The notes under the pieces are model-generated. The model saw only the letters and a list, made by a program, of their open reading frames with translations, was not told the DNA's origin and did no database searches. A DNA stretch of 64,000 nt, taken from the NCBI GenBank assembly GCA_944412445.1, contig CALYBJ010000009.1:1-64000 (forward strand), given 5' to 3'. Every line of letters starts with the position of its first letter. Position 1 is the stretch's first letter. Below, piece after piece: positions 15,240 to 24,688 of this stretch. The translations under genes were made by a program, and so were the position numbers. Origin of the DNA: an uncultured Clostridia bacterium. Lineage in GTDB: Bacteria > Bacillota > Clostridia > Oscillospirales > Acutalibacteraceae.

Positions 15240-15503
15240 TTATTCGGCAAAACCGGATTCTACAAGCTTTGCGAGCGCATCCACAGCTTCCTGCTCATCA
15301 GTGCCGCCGGCAATTATTCTAATCTGAGTTCCGCCCATAATGCCGAGAGAAAGAACACCTAAAAGGCTCTTGGCGTTTGCTCTGCGCTCTTCCTTCTCAA
15401 CCCAGATGGATGATTTAAACTCGTTAGCTTTCTGAATGAAGAATGTTGCGGGACGTGCATGAAGTCCTACCTGATTCTCAACAACGACATCTTTTACACA
15501 CAT
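15240..15503 (-). CDS. ptsH: phosphocarrier protein HPr
   Basis: Small phosphate carrier between enzyme I and the sugar-specific PTS enzymes. 87 residues. The active-site His is in VGLHARPATFF (about residue 14) and the regulatory Ser in NAKSLLGVLSLG, the HPr-kinase site used in Gram-positive catabolite repression. With the His present it is HPr rather than Crh. The ATG at 15503 is 10 bases after GGGAG; an extension to 15524 starts at TTG inside that site. Monocistronic, with own promoter and terminator. Confidence 0.95.
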   Translation of the reverse strand: MCVKDVVVENQVGLHARPATFFIQKANEFKSSIWVEKEERRANAKSLLGVLSLGIMGGTQIRIIAGGTDEQEAVDALAKLVESGFAE

Positions 15504-15547
15504 AAGGCGACTACTCCCTATCAAAAATTTTTTAAATCACACTACAT

Positions 15548-15575
15548 ATTATACCACAAAAGTTAAAATCGTCAA
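15548..15575 (-). promoter_or_regulatory. SigA-type promoter of ptsH
   Basis: Minus strand TTGACG, 16 bases, TATAAT, 45 bases before the ATG. Confidence 0.8.
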
Positions 15576-15751
15576 TGACTTAATAAGCACATATTCGCCA
15601 AATTTCAAATATTCGGATGTGTTGCTAAACCTTTGAAATGTTGGGATTGAAAGTTTGTGCAAAATAACAATATAGTCGGCTTCCTTTTATATAAACACGC
15701 TAAAAACTTAACTCAAAATTGTAATTTATTGGAAATTTATCCTTTTTAATG

Positions 15752-16441
15752 TTATTTATTATGTTTTTCATATAAATCAGGCCTTCGTTCTTTTGTGCGT
15801 TTTAACGATTGCTCACGGCGCCATTTTTCTATATTTTCATGGTGACCCGAAAGCAGAACCTCAGGTACTTCTATATTATTCCACACCGCGGGCTTTGTAT
15901 ACTGAGGATATTCAAGAAGTCCGTCATAATGGCTTTCGTTTTCCATTGCCTCGGCGTTGGGAAGCACTCCGGGAATCATTCTTGACACCGCGTCGGCTAA
16001 AACAAGCGCCGGCAGCTCTCCTCCTGTGAGAACGTAATCACCTATTGATATTTCATCGTCGGCAATCAAGTCTATTACCCTCTGGTCAACTCCCTCGTAA
16101 TGACCGCAGAGTATTGCTATATTGCCTTTTTTTGAAAGCTCCTTTACCGTCTCCTGAGTAAGCACCCTGCCCTGAGGGGACATATATATAAGGTATGGCT
16201 TTGTACCGATTTCCTCACAAAGGGCTTTATAACAATCGTATATGGGCTGCGCCTGCATTATCATGCCCATACCCCCTCCGTAGGGAGTATCGTCCACATT
16301 GTTATGCTTATCCGCCGTATAGTCCCGTATGTTTCTGCTGTATATCTCGATACAGCCTTTTTTAATGGCCCTGCCGGTTATGCTCTGTGTATACACGCTT
16401 CGGCACATTTCCGGAAACAGTGTAAGAATATCTATTCTCAT
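15752..16441 (-). CDS. trmD: tRNA (guanine-37 N1)-methyltransferase
   Basis: Methylates G37 of tRNAs, preventing frameshifts. 229 residues. SPOUT knot motifs are clear: MRIDILTLFPEMC start, LCGHYEGVDQRVIDLIADDE (about 112-131) and SIGDYVLTGGELPALVLADA (about 132-151), with the C-terminal basic helix WRREQSLKRTKERRPDLY. Follows rimM by 24 bases; rimM-trmD is a near-universal pair. Here the usual partners rpsP and rplS are not adjacent. Confidence 0.97.
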   Translation of the reverse strand: MRIDILTLFPEMCRSVYTQSITGRAIKKGCIEIYSRNIRDYTADKHNNVDDTPYGGGMGMIMQAQPIYDCYKALCEEIGTKPYLIYMSPQGRVLTQETVKELSKKGNIAILCGHYEGVDQRVIDLIADDEISIGDYVLTGGELPALVLADAVSRMIPGVLPNAEAMENESHYDGLLEYPQYTKPAVWNNIEVPEVLLSGHHENIEKWRREQSLKRTKERRPDLYEKHNK

Positions 16442-16465
16442 GTTTTTCCTCCGAAAAAGCTTTTA

Positions 16466-16999
16466 TCAGTCCCTAACCTCTTCGGGCTCGTCAAATATGC
16501 CCTTTAAAGGCCTTATATATATTTTCCCGTCCTCAACATCCACGGTTATTACAACATCTTTTATTGCCGGGATTATATATTCCCTGCCGTCTGCGCCGTC
16601 AATATACCATATATCGTTGGCTCCCGTCCTTGCAACCTCCGACACCGTTCCGTAAAAAACGGAATTATCGTCCGCGTTATATACGCCGCAGCCTATCAGA
16701 TCCTGTATGAACCAGTCGCCTTTTTTTATTTTGGCGTCCTTTCTGTTCATATACAGCACCTTGTTTCTCAGGGTCTGAGCCTGCTGAACGGTGTCAACGC
16801 CTTCCAGCTTTAATATTACTATTGCTCCGTGAGGTCTGCATGACAGCACCCTTACGGGCTGTTTTCCCTCACTGTCAAAATAGAGAGTTTTAAACCTTTT
16901 CATAAACTCAGGGGCGTCGCACCAGGGATCGAAACGCACTTCGCCCTTTACTCCGTGGGTTGAAACTATCCTGCCTGTTTCAAGATACTGCTTCAGCAC
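16466..16999 (-). CDS. rimM: 16S rRNA processing protein RimM
   Basis: Ribosome maturation factor for the 30S head, working with S19. 177 residues: RimM N-terminal barrel (LETGRIVSTHGVKGEVRFDP, residues about 5-24) and C-terminal PRC-barrel (WFIQDLIGCGVYN through EYIIPAIKDVVITVDVEDGK). Cotranscribed with trmD. It lies 21 bases past potD, so the polyamine operon may read into it; no terminator is visible between them. Confidence 0.95.
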   Translation of the reverse strand: MLKQYLETGRIVSTHGVKGEVRFDPWCDAPEFMKRFKTLYFDSEGKQPVRVLSCRPHGAIVILKLEGVDTVQQAQTLRNKVLYMNRKDAKIKKGDWFIQDLIGCGVYNADDNSVFYGTVSEVARTGANDIWYIDGADGREYIIPAIKDVVITVDVEDGKIYIRPLKGIFDEPEEVRD

Positions 17000-17020
17000 A
17001 ATGGCTCCTCCGTTGAAATT

Positions 17021-18232
17021 TTATTTATTTTCCGAATCATCCTGCTCCCAGGCTTTCTTTCTCTTTGACTTTCTTACGGCGGCGTATATTATTCCCGCAG
17101 CAGCCGCAATTACAACAACAACCGCGATTATCGTTATACTGCTTACGGCAGAGCCTTCATCCTCTCCCTCCGACGATTCGATTTTAAGATCCGTCCAAAG
17201 GTCGCTTTGTATTTTCTGTGTCTCCTGAGAAAGATTTACAAATACGTCCGTATTATTTATAAGATAATCGTCAGAGGGGTATACTACCTCATTTGATGTA
17301 ATGGCAGGATCAAGAAGTTTTTTAGCTTCCGTGTTGGGCGTGGCGTAGCCTACAGTCTCCGCGTTTAAAGCGGCAATTTCCGGCTCACACATAAAGTTTA
17401 TAAAGGTTTCCGCCTCTTTCTTATGTTCGGAAGTCTTTAATACGCACATGGAGTCAAAGAACATGTTTGTGCCCTCTTTCGGCATATAGTAACGGATATC
17501 GGGATTACTTTCCTGAATTATAAGTGCGTCTCCCGCATAGTAGGGAGCTATCCAGGCTTCTCCAGATTCCATTTTATCGAAAATAGCGTCCATTACGTAT
17601 GCCTGAACAAGAGGCTTCTGCTTATTAAGAAGCTCCGCAGCCTCTTTCCATTCATCGGCGTTTTCCGAGTTCATGGAATATCCTAAAGATACGAGAGCCA
17701 ATGCGAAAGCGTCTCTGGGATTATCGAACATAAGAATTTTTCCCGAATATTTTTCATTCCAGAGAAGATTTACGCTCTGATCCTTAACGTCCTCTTCGTC
17801 AATGTGAGCCGAGTTGTATATTACAACTACCGTTCCCCAAAAATAAGGCACAGTGTATTTGTTGTCAGGGTCATAGGAAAGATTTTTAAAAGCTTCTCCT
17901 ATATACTTATAATTAGGTATGTTGCCGAAATCAAGCTCAGAGAGCATATCCTCCTGTATCAGCTTGCTTATCATATAATCGGACGGTATTACAATATCGT
18001 ATGAAGCGGCGCCTGATACGATTTTCGAGTACATGGACTCGTTGCTGTCGTAGGTGGTGTAGTTTATTTTTATATTGGGATATGCCTCCTCAAACCTGTC
18101 AATGACGGAAAGGTCGATATATTCTCCCCAGTTGTAAACGTTAAGGGTTACCTGCTCGGAAGCCGCCGCGGCTGTTGCCGAAACGGAAAAGAGCAGAACC
18201 GCAGCCAATATAACAGAAATAAATTTTTTCAT
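17021..18232 (-). CDS. potD: polyamine ABC transporter substrate-binding protein with C-terminal membrane anchor
   Basis: Captures spermidine or putrescine for PotABC. 403 residues. Signal peptide 1-24, then the periplasmic binding fold: LNVYNWGEYIDLSVIDRFEE (about 30-49), Trp and Asp residues around NWGEYID and the SGEAWIAPYYAGDAL block. Family members in Gram-positives are usually lipoproteins, but no lipobox Cys is present. Instead the C-terminus carries an acidic Ser-rich spacer, a span (SITIIAVVVVIAAAAGIIY, about 365-384) and a basic tail (RKSKRKK). ATG overlaps the stop of potC. Last gene of the pot operon. Confidence 0.93.
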   Translation of the reverse strand: MKKFISVILAAVLLFSVSATAAAASEQVTLNVYNWGEYIDLSVIDRFEEAYPNIKINYTTYDSNESMYSKIVSGAASYDIVIPSDYMISKLIQEDMLSELDFGNIPNYKYIGEAFKNLSYDPDNKYTVPYFWGTVVVIYNSAHIDEEDVKDQSVNLLWNEKYSGKILMFDNPRDAFALALVSLGYSMNSENADEWKEAAELLNKQKPLVQAYVMDAIFDKMESGEAWIAPYYAGDALIIQESNPDIRYYMPKEGTNMFFDSMCVLKTSEHKKEAETFINFMCEPEIAALNAETVGYATPNTEAKKLLDPAITSNEVVYPSDDYLINNTDVFVNLSQETQKIQSDLWTDLKIESSEGEDEGSAVSSITIIAVVVVIAAAAGIIYAAVRKSKRKKAWEQDDSENK

Positions 18233-19041
18233 CAGCCCTGTTTCCTTTCTTTTTTCTTTTTTTGCATACCCTTGTCCTGCTTCAGGTTGATTATAATAAG
18301 AGGTATTAAAACAGCCGCAAACAAAAGCGTTGAAAGAGCGTTGATTTTCGGGGAATACGGCTTTTTCGTCATGGAAAAAATCGTAACCGAAAGCGTCTGC
18401 ACGCTGGAGCCGCTGTTGAAATAGCTTATTATAAAGTCATCCAGTGACAGGGTAAAAGCCATTATAAAGCCGGTAACAATGCCGGGTTTGATTTCAGGCA
18501 CAACCACCTTTAAAAACGCCTTTGCCGGAGGGCAGCCCAAATCAAGGGCAGCATTGTAAATATTTGAGTCCATGCCTCTGATTTTCGGAAGCACCTCAAG
18601 CACAACATAGGGTATGCAGAAGGTTATATGAGCCGCGAGAAGCGTTCCGAAGCCCATTTCAAACATATTGATTCTGGTTATTATAAAAACGAAAAGAATC
18701 ATCATGGAAACGGCGGTAACGATTTCCGGGTTTACCATGGGAATACTGTTAACCGCAAGATAGGCTTTTTTCGCAAGCCCCTTTGAAGCGTTGATGCCGA
18801 CAGCGGCAAGAGTTCCTATAACCGTTGAAACAACAGCGGCGATAATGGCTATCAGAAGAGAAGTATAAAGAGATTTCATTATAACCGAATCCCTGAAAAG
18901 CTCCTGATACCACTGAAGTGAAAAGCCGGAGAAAACAGAGCGGCTTTTAATTCCGTTAAAGGAATAAACAATCATGACAACAATGGGAGCGTAAAGGAAT
19001 ACGAAAACAAGAAAATTATAGACTTTTGAAAGGGTTTTCAT
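18232..19041 (-). CDS. potC: polyamine ABC transporter permease
   Basis: 269-residue inner-membrane permease. Six predicted spans, starting VYNFLVFVFLYAPIVVMIVY. The EAA loop that contacts PotA is seen in NAALDLGCPPAKAFLKVVVP (about 155-174). Overlaps potB by 4 bases at its start and potD by one base at its end, so translation is probably coupled. The assignment as PotC rather than PotB rests on gene order and length. Confidence 0.93.
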   Translation of the reverse strand: MKTLSKVYNFLVFVFLYAPIVVMIVYSFNGIKSRSVFSGFSLQWYQELFRDSVIMKSLYTSLLIAIIAAVVSTVIGTLAAVGINASKGLAKKAYLAVNSIPMVNPEIVTAVSMMILFVFIITRINMFEMGFGTLLAAHITFCIPYVVLEVLPKIRGMDSNIYNAALDLGCPPAKAFLKVVVPEIKPGIVTGFIMAFTLSLDDFIISYFNSGSSVQTLSVTIFSMTKKPYSPKINALSTLLFAAVLIPLIIINLKQDKGMQKKKKERKQG

Positions 19042-19898
19042 ACGGGAGCTCCTCCTTTCGGGTCTTTTTCGCCGTCGAACCTGTTCATAATGCCCATGGA
19101 AATGAGAATAAGCACCATAAGCACCAGTGAAAGAGCGGCTCCCACATTATAATTGACCTCTCCCGTATTGCCCAGGAAATAGTTTTCGATAATATCTCCT
19201 ATAAGGAAAGTCATTCCGCCGCCCAGGAGCTTTGAAATAATAAAGGTACTTACGGCAGGAACGAAAACCATGGTAATGCCGGATATTATTCCGGGGACGC
19301 TTTGGGGAAGTATTACACGGGTGAAAATATTAAAGCCGTCGGCGCCGAGATCCTTCGCCGCCTCGATAACGCTTCCGTCAATTTTCGTAAGAACGGTGTA
19401 AATCGGCAGAATCATGTAGGGCAGAAAATTATAAACCATGCCCAGAATTATGGCTCCGTTTGTATTTATCATGGAAAAGCCCTGAAACTGAAAGCCGAAA
19501 AGGCTTAAAAAGCTTTTAAGGAAGGTGTTTATAAGTCCCGTATCCTCAAGAATGGTCATCCATGCGTAGGTCCTTATAAGGAAATTCATCCACATGGGCA
19601 GCATTACAAGAAGAACCATTGTCTGCTGGCGCCTTGCCTTCATTTTTGAAATGCTGTAAGCGAGAGGATAAGCCAGCAGAAGACACAGAACTGTCGCCAC
19701 AAAGGCAAGCTCCAGGGACAGCACGTATGTTTTTCTGTAAGCCCAAATACTTGAAAGATTCTGAAGCGTAAAGCTGCCGGAAGCGTCTGTCAGCGCGTAA
19801 AAAAGCACAAGACCTATGGGCACTACAACAAAAACTGCCATCCATACGGTAAAGGGAGCCGTTAAAGTAATTCTCGTTTTTGCGGAAAGCTTATTCAT
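19038..19898 (-). CDS. potB: polyamine ABC transporter permease
   Basis: 286-residue permease with six spans. EAA loop: [20 protein letters not shown] (residues about 186-205). The start was placed at the ATG at 19898, which has GGAGG 9 bases before it and starts [16 protein letters not shown]. It overlaps the 3' end of potA by 8 bases. It pairs with PotC to form the channel. Confidence 0.93.
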   Translation of the reverse strand: MNKLSAKTRITLTAPFTVWMAVFVVVPIGLVLFYALTDASGSFTLQNLSSIWAYRKTYVLSLELAFVATVLCLLLAYPLAYSISKMKARRQQTMVLLVMLPMWMNFLIRTYAWMTILEDTGLINTFLKSFLSLFGFQFQGFSMINTNGAIILGMVYNFLPYMILPIYTVLTKIDGSVIEAAKDLGADGFNIFTRVILPQSVPGIISGITMVFVPAVSTFIISKLLGGGMTFLIGDIIENYFLGNTGEVNYNVGAALSLVLMVLILISMGIMNRFDGEKDPKGGAPV

Positions 19899-21024
19899 CC
19901 TGAACTTCCTCCGGTTCCGCGTTAACGTCGGAAAGCTCGTCAAACTCCTCGCTGTAGCTGCTGAAATCTCCGTAAAGTCCCGAATATTCCGATTTTTTCA
20001 TAATATGAATGGCGTCAGGCTCAATGTAAAGTCCGATATTGTCTCCTACAAACTGCTCGTCGGTAGACTGTATCATCCATTTAAAGCCCCCGATGTCAAC
20101 TATTATCTCGAAATGAACTCCCTTAAAGGTTACGGAGGTTACCCTGCCCCGAAGCATACCCTGCTCGTAGGACACCACGTCCACATCCTCGGGACGGACT
20201 ACAACGTCAACGGCTTCGTTCTTACGGAAGCCCTTGTCAAGGCATTTGAAGGTATGTCCCGAAAACTCGCAAACATAGTCTTCTCTCATTATTCCGTCAA
20301 CAATATTGCTTTCGCCTATAAAATCGGCAACAAAAGCGTTGACCGGCTCGTTATAAATATCTATGGGCGTGCCAATCTGCTGTATAACTCCGCTGTCCAT
20401 AACTACTATCTTGTCGGACATGGAAAGAGCTTCCTCCTGGTCGTGGGTAACATATATAAAGGTTATGCCCATTCTCTGCTGAATGTTTTTAAGCTCGTTC
20501 TGCATATCCTTTCTGAGCTTTAAGTCAAGAGCCCCTAAAGGCTCGTCAAGAAGAAGCACCTTAGGTTTTACAACAAGTGCTCTGGCAATGGCAACTCTCT
20601 GCTGCTGACCTCCGGAAAGAGAGTTTACATCTCTTGACTCAAACCCTTTAAGGTTTACAAGCTCCAGCATTTCCCTTACTGACTTTACAATCTCCTTTTC
20701 CGGTCTTTTTCTGATTCTTAAGCCGAAAGCCACATTTTCAAAAACATTAAGATGAGTAAAAAGGGCGTAACGCTGAAAAATGGTGTTCACCTGTCTTTTG
20801 TGAGCAGGGACACCATTAATTGTTTTGCCGCCGAAGACAACATCTCCGCTGTCCGGCTTTAAAAATCCCGCAATGATTCTCAAAGTTGTGGTTTTGCCGC
20901 AGCCCGAAGGCCCCAGAAGCGTGAGAAATTCCTTGTCCTCTATATCTAAATTTAAGTTTTTCAGTATTTGTTCTCCGTCAAAGGATACGTTTATATTTTT
21001 AAGCTTGATGATTGTATTTTCCAA
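19891..21024 (-). CDS. potA: polyamine ABC transporter ATP-binding protein
   Basis: 377-residue ATPase powering polyamine import. Walker [13 protein letters not shown] (about 38-49), Q-loop TIFQRYALF, signature [15 protein letters not shown] (about 137-151), Walker [13 protein letters not shown], and a C-terminal TOBE regulatory domain ([12 protein letters not shown] onward). Acidic C-terminus ([16 protein letters not shown]). First gene of potABCD, downstream of a good promoter. Confidence 0.96.
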   Translation of the reverse strand: MENTIIKLKNINVSFDGEQILKNLNLDIEDKEFLTLLGPSGCGKTTTLRIIAGFLKPDSGDVVFGGKTINGVPAHKRQVNTIFQRYALFTHLNVFENVAFGLRIRKRPEKEIVKSVREMLELVNLKGFESRDVNSLSGGQQQRVAIARALVVKPKVLLLDEPLGALDLKLRKDMQNELKNIQQRMGITFIYVTHDQEEALSMSDKIVVMDSGVIQQIGTPIDIYNEPVNAFVADFIGESNIVDGIMREDYVCEFSGHTFKCLDKGFRKNEAVDVVVRPEDVDVVSYEQGMLRGRVTSVTFKGVHFEIIVDIGGFKWMIQSTDEQFVGDNIGLYIEPDAIHIMKKSEYSGLYGDFSSYSEEFDELSDVNAEPEEVQDE

Positions 21025-21084
21025 TTATGCAGCCCCTCTTGTATAAAAATAAATTTCTGATTTATATTTATAATCTTAAAAAAC

Positions 21085-21113
21085 AATATAATATCTTTTC
21101 CCCTAAAAGTCAA
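21085..21113 (-). promoter_or_regulatory. SigA-type promoter of potABCD
   Basis: Minus strand TTGACT, 17 bases, TATATT, 61 bases before the potA start. The rest of the 21025-21514 gap is AT-rich without another gene. Confidence 0.75.
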
Positions 21114-21340
21114 CAATATTTTAAAATAATTCAATTTTTATTTAAGGATATATTTTATAATATTTGTTGCTTAAAATAGGTTTTTTCAGTATGAGCTTTT
21201 GTAATTTTTTCTTTCATTTTCGTTAAAATATACAACTGTCATTTTGCTGAATACTTATGAAAAATATTGGTAATTATTAATATATTAACTTACGCTTTTG
21301 AAACATTTCGTCGATTTTCTCATGTTTTTTTTACTTTTTT

Positions 21341-21349
21341 TGTTATAAT
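21341..21349 (+). promoter_or_regulatory. extended -10 promoter candidate for the PucR-type regulator
   Basis: TGTTATAAT, an extended -10 without a good -35, about 165 bases before the start codon at 21515. Confidence 0.45.
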
Positions 21350-21514
21350 ACTTGAAAAATTAAAAAATATGTGTAAAATGTATAGTAAGGTAATAGTGAT
21401 ATTGCATAAAACTTTTCTTACTTCTGTTTGCAGTCACTTTCTTTTTTATTTTACCGTTTTTTTATTCAGGGATACATTAAGTTCAAAAGTAAGAATACAC
21501 AGGAGGATATTTTT

Positions 21515-22603
21515 ATGTCAAACAGATTGTTCCAAAGCGTTATACATCAGATGAAGGATTCCCTTGACAATGTTATCGGCGTTATCGATGAAACAGGCAC
21601 CATTATCGCTTGCAGCGAGCTTGGCAGAATCGGGGAAGTTCTTGACTCTTCCGTTGGCGAACAAGTATTCTCAGGCACCGAAACAGTTTCAGTTAACGAT
21701 ATGACCTTTAAGAGCTTCGGCTCGCCGCTGCGTCCGGAGTACGCAGTTTTCGTAGACGGCTCCGACGATGCGGCTAAAAAATATGTTGGAGTTCTCAATG
21801 TTGCAGTCAGCAACATAAAGCAGTATTATGACGAAAAGTACGACAGAGGCAACTTTATCAAAAATGTTATGCTGGACAATATTCTCCCCGGCGATATCAG
21901 CATAAAGGCAAGAGAGCTTCACTTTAACAACGACACCACAAGAGCCGTTCTTCTTATAAGAATTTCAGAGCCCGGTGAAATTTCCGTTTTCGATATTATC
22001 CAGAATCTTTTCCCGGACAAAACAAAGGATTTCGTTGTAAACATCAACGAGTCCGACATAGCGCTTGTTAAGGAAGTACGCCAGAACATCGAATCAAGAG
22101 ACCTTGAAAAGCTTGCCCGTTCAATCGCCGACTCTCTGGGAACGGAATACTACACCCACACCCTTGTAGGTATCGGTACGGCTGTTACAGGCATTAAGGA
22201 TCTTGCCCGCTCCTTTAAGGAAGCTCAGGTTGCCCTTGAGGTAGGCAAGGTTTTCGACACGGAAAAAACCATCGTAAGCTACGAGAACCTTGGAATAGCC
22301 CGTCTTATTTATCAGCTTCCCACAACTCTCTGCGATATGTTCCTTAAAGAGGTTTTCAAAAGAGGCTCCATTGAAAGCCTTGACCATGAAACTCTCTTCA
22401 CAATTCAGAAGTTCTTTGAAAACAATCTTAACGTTTCCGAAACGTCAAGAAAGCTTTTCGTTCACAGAAATACCCTTGTTTACAGACTTGAAAAAATCAG
22501 AAAGCTGACAGGACTTGACCTTCGCGAATTTGACGACGCCATAGTATTCAAAGTAGCGCTTATGGTCAAAAAATATCTTGACTCAAATCCGGTTAAATAT
22601 TAA
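21515..22603 (+). CDS. PucR/CdaR-family helix-turn-helix regulator
   Basis: 362-residue cytoplasmic regulator. N-terminal about 130 residues form a sensor-like domain (SLDNVIGVIDETGTIIACSE), the middle a GGDEF-like region typical of CdaR proteins (SLGTEYYTHTLVGIGTAV, ARSFKEAQVALEVG), and the C-terminus the PucR-type HTH (LFVHRNTLVYRLEKIRKLTG, then LREFDDAIVFKVAL). ATG at 21515 follows AGGAGG by 8 bases. Family members sense sugar acids or purine-related metabolites. Here it sits 37 bases before ftsE with no visible terminator, an unusual partner for a division operon. Confidence 0.9.
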   Translation: MSNRLFQSVIHQMKDSLDNVIGVIDETGTIIACSELGRIGEVLDSSVGEQVFSGTETVSVNDMTFKSFGSPLRPEYAVFVDGSDDAAKKYVGVLNVAVSNIKQYYDEKYDRGNFIKNVMLDNILPGDISIKARELHFNNDTTRAVLLIRISEPGEISVFDIIQNLFPDKTKDFVVNINESDIALVKEVRQNIESRDLEKLARSIADSLGTEYYTHTLVGIGTAVTGIKDLARSFKEAQVALEVGKVFDTEKTIVSYENLGIARLIYQLPTTLCDMFLKEVFKRGSIESLDHETLFTIQKFFENNLNVSETSRKLFVHRNTLVYRLEKIRKLTGLDLREFDDAIVFKVALMVKKYLDSNPVKY

Positions 22604-22640
22604 GAGCCGGTTTACCGTCATTAGCAAGAAGGATTAATTT

Positions 22641-23753
22641 ATGGTAGAATTAAACGGAGTTTCAAAGACTTACGGCAAAGAATTTGAAGCCCTTAAAAAT
22701 GTTAATCTCTCCATAGCTGACGGAGAATTCGTATTCGTTGTCGGCGCTTCCGGCGCCGGCAAGAGTACCTTTCTCAAGCTTATTATGAGAGAGGAAGTTC
22801 CCTCTTCCGGAACCGTTACAATCAACGGCTACAATCTTAATAAAATGAAAAAGCGCGACATTCCTTATTTTCGCCGCACGATGGGTATAATTTTCCAGGA
22901 TTTCAGGCTTATACCCGATATGCGCGTTTATGACAATGTCGCTTTTGCTTTGAGAGTTACGGGAACAAAGGAGAGAGAAGTAAGAAAAAGAGTTACCCAC
23001 GCCCTGGGCATGGTAGGACTTCTTTCAAAAACCCATTCTCTGCCCAAGGAGCTTTCCGGCGGCGAGCAGCAGCGCGTTGCCATAGCCAGAGCCCTTGTAA
23101 ACAACGCTGACCTTATAATAGCCGACGAGCCTACGGGAAACATTGACCCTGCCATGTCCGTTGAAATCATGGACCTTTTAAACCATATAAACAAAGCAAA
23201 CGGAACGACAGTGGTTGTGGTAACTCATGCCCATGACCTTGTAAGACAGTACGACCACAGGATAGTTGTGCTTAAAGAGGGAGAAATTATTGCCGACGGC
23301 TACGATAAGGACAAGATACTGAGCCTTATAAATCCGGAGCCGGTAAATGTTGAAGCAGGCTTCTACAACGCTCCCAACGAGTTTGAGGATGTTGAGAAGT
23401 TCATTATCACCTACGGACAGGACAACATTCCCATAGAGGAAACGCTGCCCGGAGCAAAAAAAGATACGGAAAAGAAAGACGAAGAAAAAGAAACTGAAAT
23501 TACTTCCGGTGAAGCAGAAGATAAAGCGGCTGAGAAAGAAGAAACAGCCGCCGCTGAGCCCGAAAAGGACGAGGATATAGATATCAGCTCCATACTTGAG
23601 GCTTTTGCGGCGTCAAACGCTTCCAAGATAAAAACGGCAAAGGAGCAGGCGGAGATAACCGCGGCACAGCCTGCCCGAGCACAGGAAGCACAGGACGCAC
23701 AGGAAAACGCTCCCTCCGAAAACAGTGAGGAAGAAAACGGAGGCGCAGAATGA
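22641..23753 (+). CDS. ftsE: cell division ATP-binding protein FtsE with acidic C-terminal extension
   Basis: ATPase of the FtsEX complex, which transmits energy to a periplasmic hydrolase activator at division or sporulation. 370 residues, while FtsE is normally about 225-230. Walker A GASGAGKSTFLKL (about 36-48), Q-loop IIFQDFRLI, signature [15 protein letters not shown] (about 139-153), Walker B LIIADEPTGNIDP. From about residue 232 a Glu/Lys/Ala-rich extension follows (ETEITSGEAEDKAAEKEETA and similar), probably disordered. Stop overlaps the start of ftsX by 4 bases. Confidence 0.95.
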   Translation: MVELNGVSKTYGKEFEALKNVNLSIADGEFVFVVGASGAGKSTFLKLIMREEVPSSGTVTINGYNLNKMKKRDIPYFRRTMGIIFQDFRLIPDMRVYDNVAFALRVTGTKEREVRKRVTHALGMVGLLSKTHSLPKELSGGEQQRVAIARALVNNADLIIADEPTGNIDPAMSVEIMDLLNHINKANGTTVVVVTHAHDLVRQYDHRIVVLKEGEIIADGYDKDKILSLINPEPVNVEAGFYNAPNEFEDVEKFIITYGQDNIPIEETLPGAKKDTEKKDEEKETEITSGEAEDKAAEKEETAAAEPEKDEDIDISSILEAFAASNASKIKTAKEQAEITAAQPARAQEAQDAQENAPSENSEEENGGAE

Positions 23754-24688
23754 AAAGGAAAAACAAATTTTCTAAAGGACGATTCAATTTAAGATACCTT
23801 ACAAAGGAAGGCTTCCGCAATATTCATGTACATAAGCTTATGACGGTGGCGTCGGTTACGGTAATGCTGTCCTGTCTTCTGCTTATCGGCGGAGCGTACT
23901 TAATATATGTCAACATTCAGTCGGTTATCGACAGAGTGGGAGAACAGAATGTTATAATGGTATTTATAGAGGACAGCGCCACAGACGATGAAGAAGCTAT
24001 TCTTGAGGGACAGATAAAAAGCATACCCAATGTAAAAAACTGCGAGTTTGTTCCCAGAGAAGAATCCTACGAATCAATTCTTTATGACATGGGAGAAACT
24101 GCGACGGTTCTGGAGGGCATCGACAGCAGCTTCCTGCCGGACGCGTATAAGGTCACCATTGACGATATGGAGCAGTTCGGCTCAACGGTTTCAAGCATTT
24201 CAGCCCTTGACAATGTTCTTACCGTCAGGGAAAACGGCGAGCTTGCCCAAAAGCTTGCAAGCATACAGAACGCCGTAAGCCTTATAAGCGTTGCGATTGT
24301 GGCAATACTGCTTATTGTGTCTCTTTTCATAATAGCAAACACCGTCCGCATAACAATGTTCTCAAGAAGCCTTGAAATCAGCATTATGAAGGCTGTAGGC
24401 GCTACAAACTGGTTTATACGCTGGCCCTTCCTTGTAGAGGGAATTATAATCGGAGTAATTTCAGCGCTGGTCTCCTACGGACTTGTTTTCGTGCTTTACT
24501 ACGGAGCCGAAAAAGTATTTGCCGAAATGTTCTCCATTCTCGGAAATACAATGGTTCCCTTTGAAAACGGAGCGGCAGTGCTTATAACAGCGTTCCTGGC
24601 AACGGGAATTATTACGGGAGCGCTGGGAAGCTTTATATCTCTGGGAAGATATCTCAAGGAACACGGCAAGGTGGTAAACAATGAGTAA
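23750..24688 (+). CDS. ftsX: cell division membrane protein FtsX
   Basis: Membrane partner of FtsE. 312 residues with the four-span FtsX layout: span 1 about 30-52 (TVASVTVMLSCLLLIGGAYL), an extracellular domain to about 175, then three spans with the MKAVGATNWFIRWPFLVEGI signature between spans 2 and 3. No ABC catalytic function of its own; it couples to the downstream M23 protein. Overlaps the next gene by 8 bases. Confidence 0.96.
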   Translation: MKRKNKFSKGRFNLRYLTKEGFRNIHVHKLMTVASVTVMLSCLLLIGGAYLIYVNIQSVIDRVGEQNVIMVFIEDSATDDEEAILEGQIKSIPNVKNCEFVPREESYESILYDMGETATVLEGIDSSFLPDAYKVTIDDMEQFGSTVSSISALDNVLTVRENGELAQKLASIQNAVSLISVAIVAILLIVSLFIIANTVRITMFSRSLEISIMKAVGATNWFIRWPFLVEGIIIGVISALVSYGLVFVLYYGAEKVFAEMFSILGNTMVPFENGAAVLITAFLATGIITGALGSFISLGRYLKEHGKVVNNE

